The position numbers were made by a program, and so were the translations under genes. The notes under the pieces are model-generated. The model searched no databases. It saw only the letters and a list, made by a program, of their open reading frames with translations, and was not told the origin of the DNA. A stretch of DNA of 64,000 nucleotides from Turnera subulata (lineage: Eukaryota; Streptophyta; Magnoliopsida; Malpighiales; Passifloraceae), in NCBI GenBank assembly GCA_028386065.3, contig JAKUCV010005594.1, forward strand, positions 1 to 64,000. Direction: 5' to 3'. The first letter of the stretch is position 1, and the number at the start of each line of letters is the position of its first letter. Of the stretch, positions 60,523-64,000 are shown piece by piece.

Positions 60523-63522
60523 TGAGACGCCCCGACCCGTATTTACCGTACACAGTAAACACGTGCCGGAACTGTGACGACCCAACCCAACATGACTCAG
60601 CTTACAGTGTATACAATAACAACTCGGCCCCAACGACCCAAAATAACAAACATCAATAATAATAAAACCGGCCCATTGGCCCAACATCAATAATAATACG
60701 CACAGCGGAAGACTTTAACTCACACAAACACTGTAAGCAACAACAAAATGGCCTACGGCCCAACGGCAAAATAAACAGCACAGCGGAAGACTTAACGACT
60801 CACAATGACTCTGTATGCAACCCATGATGCAACTAATGGATCCAAGCCCGTCCAAGGGATAACGCCGCAGCCTGTCTGGAATGCAATATACCTGAACCAC
60901 AAATAACTCAACCTACGGGATGAAAGCCCGCAGGTGAGGGGTGAGTCCGAAGTGCCCACCGGGTAAACCCATAAGCAAATATACATATACATACACCGTA
61001 ACTATTCCAAGTCACAACACAACAATTAACCAAGGTTCTCACGAACCTTAAATACACACTGGTGATTCTAGACAAACTATTCCAATTTTATTATCAGGGC
61101 CCCTATCACAAGTTAAATGATGGCCGTCGCCTGGTAGTCAAGCTAGCTAGCCCGTGGACCCCTCCCCGGTACCTCCACGTAATAACTGGCACAGACAGGG
61201 AGCAGGACCAACCACTAACTCTCCCCCAGTGCCCAAACAATAACAATAACTTGGTACAGACAGGGAGCAGGCACCAGCCACTAACTCTCCCCCAGCACCA
61301 TAATCTAAGACTACCATCTGGCTGTTCCAACATTTAACTGTGACTTACTAGATGTCTAAGTGTATCCAGTTTTTTTTATTTCCTTTTTCCTCGACTAGTT
61401 ACTACATCTCTATCATCCAACCATTATCTCATTATCCCGAGCAGGCTCGCAGCCTCTCCGCTCGTCTGGATAATAACCAATACCAAACTGTCATCACATA
61501 ATAGTACCCCCGGTACTCAACTCACACAATTCTACAGTCAACAACAGCAACAGTCTTACTCATATCCACAATCCCAACATCATCAATTATATCAACAGCA
61601 ACAATTATCAACAACATCAACGGCAACAATTATCAACATAATTCATCACACAACAAACCATACACAGCCACAAAGTATCATACCAGCATCATTGGACACA
61701 GTAAGCAAACAACAACTTGATATCACGGGATGTAAATAAATATTTACTTAACCTCACCTTAGCCGATTACTCAACTCTGGAAACCTCAATCGGTCCTAAG
61801 CCGGTTCCACAGATACTGCTCGATATCATAACCTATACAACAAAACATTGCATACACATAAATGCACATATTCGGTACTCTATGATGCCCAAACTGCGAA
61901 ATTACCCATCCCGGTTACACATCTTTTATTATTTCCATCTTTTACCGAAAATAATTACCGTACGTATTTCCGAATATAATTTCGGTACCATACTTTAATT
62001 AAAACTCTTTCAAAATATTTTCATTAAATAACTATAATTTCCAAAATAAGAATCATCATAATTTTCCAGAAAATAATAACCTATTTATAATTTCTAGAAA
62101 TTATTTATACAGTTTTTATCTTTTTCTAAATATATAATAATATTTTCCAACACCAAAATTATAATTACCTTTAATTTCCAGATTACATATTCATATACAT
62201 ATACCATAATCATAATTTCCAGCCAAAATAATATACATATAAATTTCCAGAAATTAATTTTAAGTTACATATATATATTTTTTTCCAATTTAATAATAGT
62301 TTCCAAAACAATACTTAATTATTTGTCCAAGTAAATATATTTATATTTTAGTGAAAATACTAGAGTTAAATTGGAAATAATTTTCTCAAGAAAAAACTAT
62401 ATAATTTTTTTTCCAAAATTATATATCAGATTAATTAATAAATACATATATTCATTATTATTATTTATTATTATTTTTTTTTAAATTTTCGGACTGGGCC
62501 AAATAGTGCCAGCCCAGATCCTTACACAGTGCCAGGCCCAGGCCCTAACCACGAGCCCAGGCACAGGCCCGCGTAGCGGATCCAGCTGCACAGCCCGGCC
62601 CGAAACATCACAGCCCAACATGCCAAGCCCAAAAACAGTCAGCCCAGCCGGGTCAGCCCACTAGAAACCAGACGGGTCCGGGTCAGACACATCACGAGCG
62701 GGTCGTCTTCATCCCCTCAGGTGGCTCACCTCGGGAGAACAGGGGCGGTGACAAACAGGCGAGACACACACGGGACGGCGACAGCAGCGTGCAGAAGGAA
62801 GCGCGACGAGGGAGGTGGCGGCTGTCGGCGCAGCTGCGGTGGTCGACGAGCGGCAAGGGAGGAACGGGTCTGCCGGCTCTGCTCGCGGGTCGTCGCGACG
62901 GATCTGCAGGCGGCTCGTCGATGGGCTCCTCGGTCTGCGGCGGTTCTGCGAAGGCGGGAGGAGGTGAAGGAAGGCGGCGACGCACGCGGGTGGAGGAGTG
63001 AAGGTGAGGAAGAAGGAGAGGGTGAGGGTGGCCGGCGGCGGTGCTCCTATCCACTGTTTTTTTTATTTCTTTTCCCTTTTTTTTCCTTTTCTCCTCTTTT
63101 TTTTTCCTTTCCTTTCTTCTTTCTTTTCTCTTTTTTCTCTTCCTCTCCACCGGCTTCTCTTTTAATCTGTTTTGTTTTGTTTTGTTTTTTTGTTTTTGTT
63201 TTTGTTTTACTATTAAGCATGTGAGCACCAAATAATGCAAATCGTCCATATTACGGGCGAGTCCGATCCGGTCCAGAAAATAATCGATACCCCGTAGTTA
63301 TTTTCCGATGGGATTTTCCGAGAAATTTCGAAACTCGGAAAATACCAATCTTAGGTTCGAAAAATCCGCGGGAAAATCACGAGCGCGGGAAAACTCTCGG
63401 TTTCAAAAAACAACTCCCGATTTACCTTGAATTAATTACCCAAGATTAATTTAACAGTAAATCACGGTAAAACGACTTCTACAGTCCCGGTAAAAATCCA
63501 AATTTTTACCCGGGCTGTTACA
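60523..63522 (-). repeat. complete 3.0-kb Ty3/gypsy LTR (minus strand; 3' LTR)
   Basis: Read on the minus strand it starts TGTAACAGCCCGGG (63522) and ends GGGTCGGGGCGTCTCA (60523), with TG...CA ends. It is inserted into the copia linker sequence. Immediately outside 63522 lies a purine-rich tract and a pol-tail-like sequence, so it is the 3' LTR of an element extending beyond the window. A GC-rich zone with long G/C and then T/C tracts (62490-63200) explains spurious open frames on both strands. It is related to the LTR copies at 1-2500, which have the opposite orientation. Confidence 0.85.
61191..61303. repeat. two 65-bp tandem units in the gypsy LTR
   Basis: ACAGACAGGGAGCAGG...CCACTAACTCTCCCCCAG occurs at 61191 and again at 61256. 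The corresponding region of LTR copy B holds an unrelated 4-copy repeat. Confidence 0.85.
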
Positions 63523-63660
63523 GTCTACCCACCTTAAAAAAGAATTTCGTCCCCGAAATTCCGTCTTATCCGTGGGTCCTACCACGATAAGCTTCTGGCA
63601 CACTCTGCCAGGTGTCCAAACTCGACATGAGATACCGCTTATACCCTTAAGCGTCATCTC
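63523..63660 (-). mobile_element. polypurine tract and pol-tail region of the gypsy element
   Basis: Reading on the minus strand towards the LTR: AATTTCGGGGACGAAATTC, TTTTTTAA (a stop in frame with that codon set), then AAGGTGGGTAGAC directly before TGTAACA. This arrangement is typical of the end of pol and the polypurine tract in plant chromoviruses of the Tekay/Del group. An in-frame stop lies about 30 bases upstream, so this copy of pol is damaged or lacks its end. Confidence 0.65.
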
Positions 63661-63667
63661 ATCCGCT

Positions 63668-63675
63668 TATAAATA
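63668..63675 (+). promoter_or_regulatory. TATA box in front of the antisense ORF
   Basis: TATAAATA in GCTTATAAATACC, 42 bp upstream of the ATG at 63710. It points away from the LTR and against the direction of the element. Confidence 0.5.
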
Positions 63676-63709
63676 CCAAACCTCACAACTGAGACAGTCA
63701 CTCCCAGCC

Positions 63710-64000
63710 ATGGACTCTCCACTTCGTTCTCGAACGACCTCAGACTCCGAGAACAACAGCTACATCAGCGGCAAGGCTTTCCCAAAAAGCTCCGATGAAG
63801 AGCCTCCAAGGAAACGATTCAAGACCAACATCATCGGTCTGGAGGAGCACATGGTGGTCTCCCCAAAGCGACGGAAGAAGCGTGCCGGCAAGAAAGCTGA
63901 GGACAAGAAGGGCAAGGCGGTAGCTGAAAGCAGCACACCGCAGCAGAAGTTGACGCAGCTGAACGTCTCCCTGAGGAAGATCAGCTCGGTGGTGGCACAG
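63710..64000 (+). CDS. antisense open reading frame in the gypsy element, basic nuclear-type protein (partial)
   Basis: Open from ATG at 63710 to the window end (97 codons, no stop). The composition is coding-like: GC-rich third positions (many GAG, AAG, GTC, ATC) unlike the AT-rich surroundings. The product starts with a Ser-rich stretch and carries two clusters resembling nuclear localisation signals, PPRKRFK (residues 32-38) and PKRRKKR (about 54-60), then a Lys/Ala-rich segment. I recognise no domain. It reads away from the 3' LTR, opposite to the element's own pol strand, from its own TATA box. It could be a retrotransposon accessory gene of the antisense type reported in some plant gypsy lineages, or captured host sequence. 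Confidence 0.5.
   Translation, partial: MDSPLRSRTTSDSENNSYISGKAFPKSSDEEPPRKRFKTNIIGLEEHMVVSPKRRKKRAGKKAEDKKGKAVAESSTPQQKLTQLNVSLRKISSVVAQ

Noticed and set aside
62692..63249. Long open frames on both strands (185 and 167 codons) with Arg/Lys/Glu-rich products
   Set aside because: They lie in the GC-rich and T/C-tract part of the gypsy LTR, overlap each other on opposite strands and are made of low-complexity codon runs.
1..63522. The inverted LTRs at both edges as terminal repeats of one giant transposon
   Set aside because: The LTRs are diverged, one is nested in another on the left, and the right one has its own polypurine tract and interior leading out of the window.

Overview
This window is nuclear DNA of a flowering plant, most likely a dicot. 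Genes carry many GT-AG introns, intergenic DNA is AT-rich, and about half the window is plant retrotransposons and non-autonomous DNA transposons. I could not settle the species from sequence alone.

Layout. 1-2500: two nested Ty3/gypsy-type LTR fragments. 3185-6826: a nine-exon cytosolic lipoxygenase gene (LOX A), intact until an approximately 272-bp deletion in its last exon removes iron ligands. 7611-13788: an almost full-length but dead L1-type LINE on the minus strand, bounded by a 16-bp target-site duplication. 13790-18960: a second, shattered lipoxygenase (LOX psi), split by a 3.65-kb Mutator-like element (14800-18448) that itself carries LINE debris. 19030-23820: Ty1/copia fragments, a SINE-like piece and an unrecognised stretch with a 75-bp inverted repeat. 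25169-26562: a second Mutator-like non-autonomous element. 28895-33911: an intact nine-exon lipoxygenase (LOX B, 874 aa) that by motif is a 9-LOX. 36039-48062: REV3, the catalytic subunit of DNA polymerase zeta. 48497-52546: an organelle zinc-finger (OZ/VAR3-family) protein. 53644-54674, minus: a small two-exon B3-domain-like gene. 55170-64000: a stack of nested elements: a copia element whose 3' LTR was hit by a LINE (19-bp TSD) and whose coding part was hit by a 3.0-kb Ty3/gypsy LTR.

The working host genes are therefore LOX B, REV3 (subject to one doubtful splice junction), the OZ-type gene and probably the B3-like gene. The three lipoxygenase loci are tandem paralogues on the same strand, of which only one keeps all iron-binding residues. 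LOX B belongs to oxylipin metabolism; REV3 to translesion DNA synthesis; the OZ-type protein to organelle RNA processing. They are neighbours, not a pathway.

The most intriguing items are: (i) an open, lysine/arginine-rich reading frame with its own TATA box running antisense inside the Ty3/gypsy element at the right edge (63710 to beyond 64000); (ii) a likely broken splice acceptor in REV3 (GG instead of AG at 39604-39605); (iii) LOX A, in which one deletion removes the iron centre from an otherwise well-preserved gene; and (iv) a Mutator-like insertion placed a few bases inside the 5' splice site of LOX psi.
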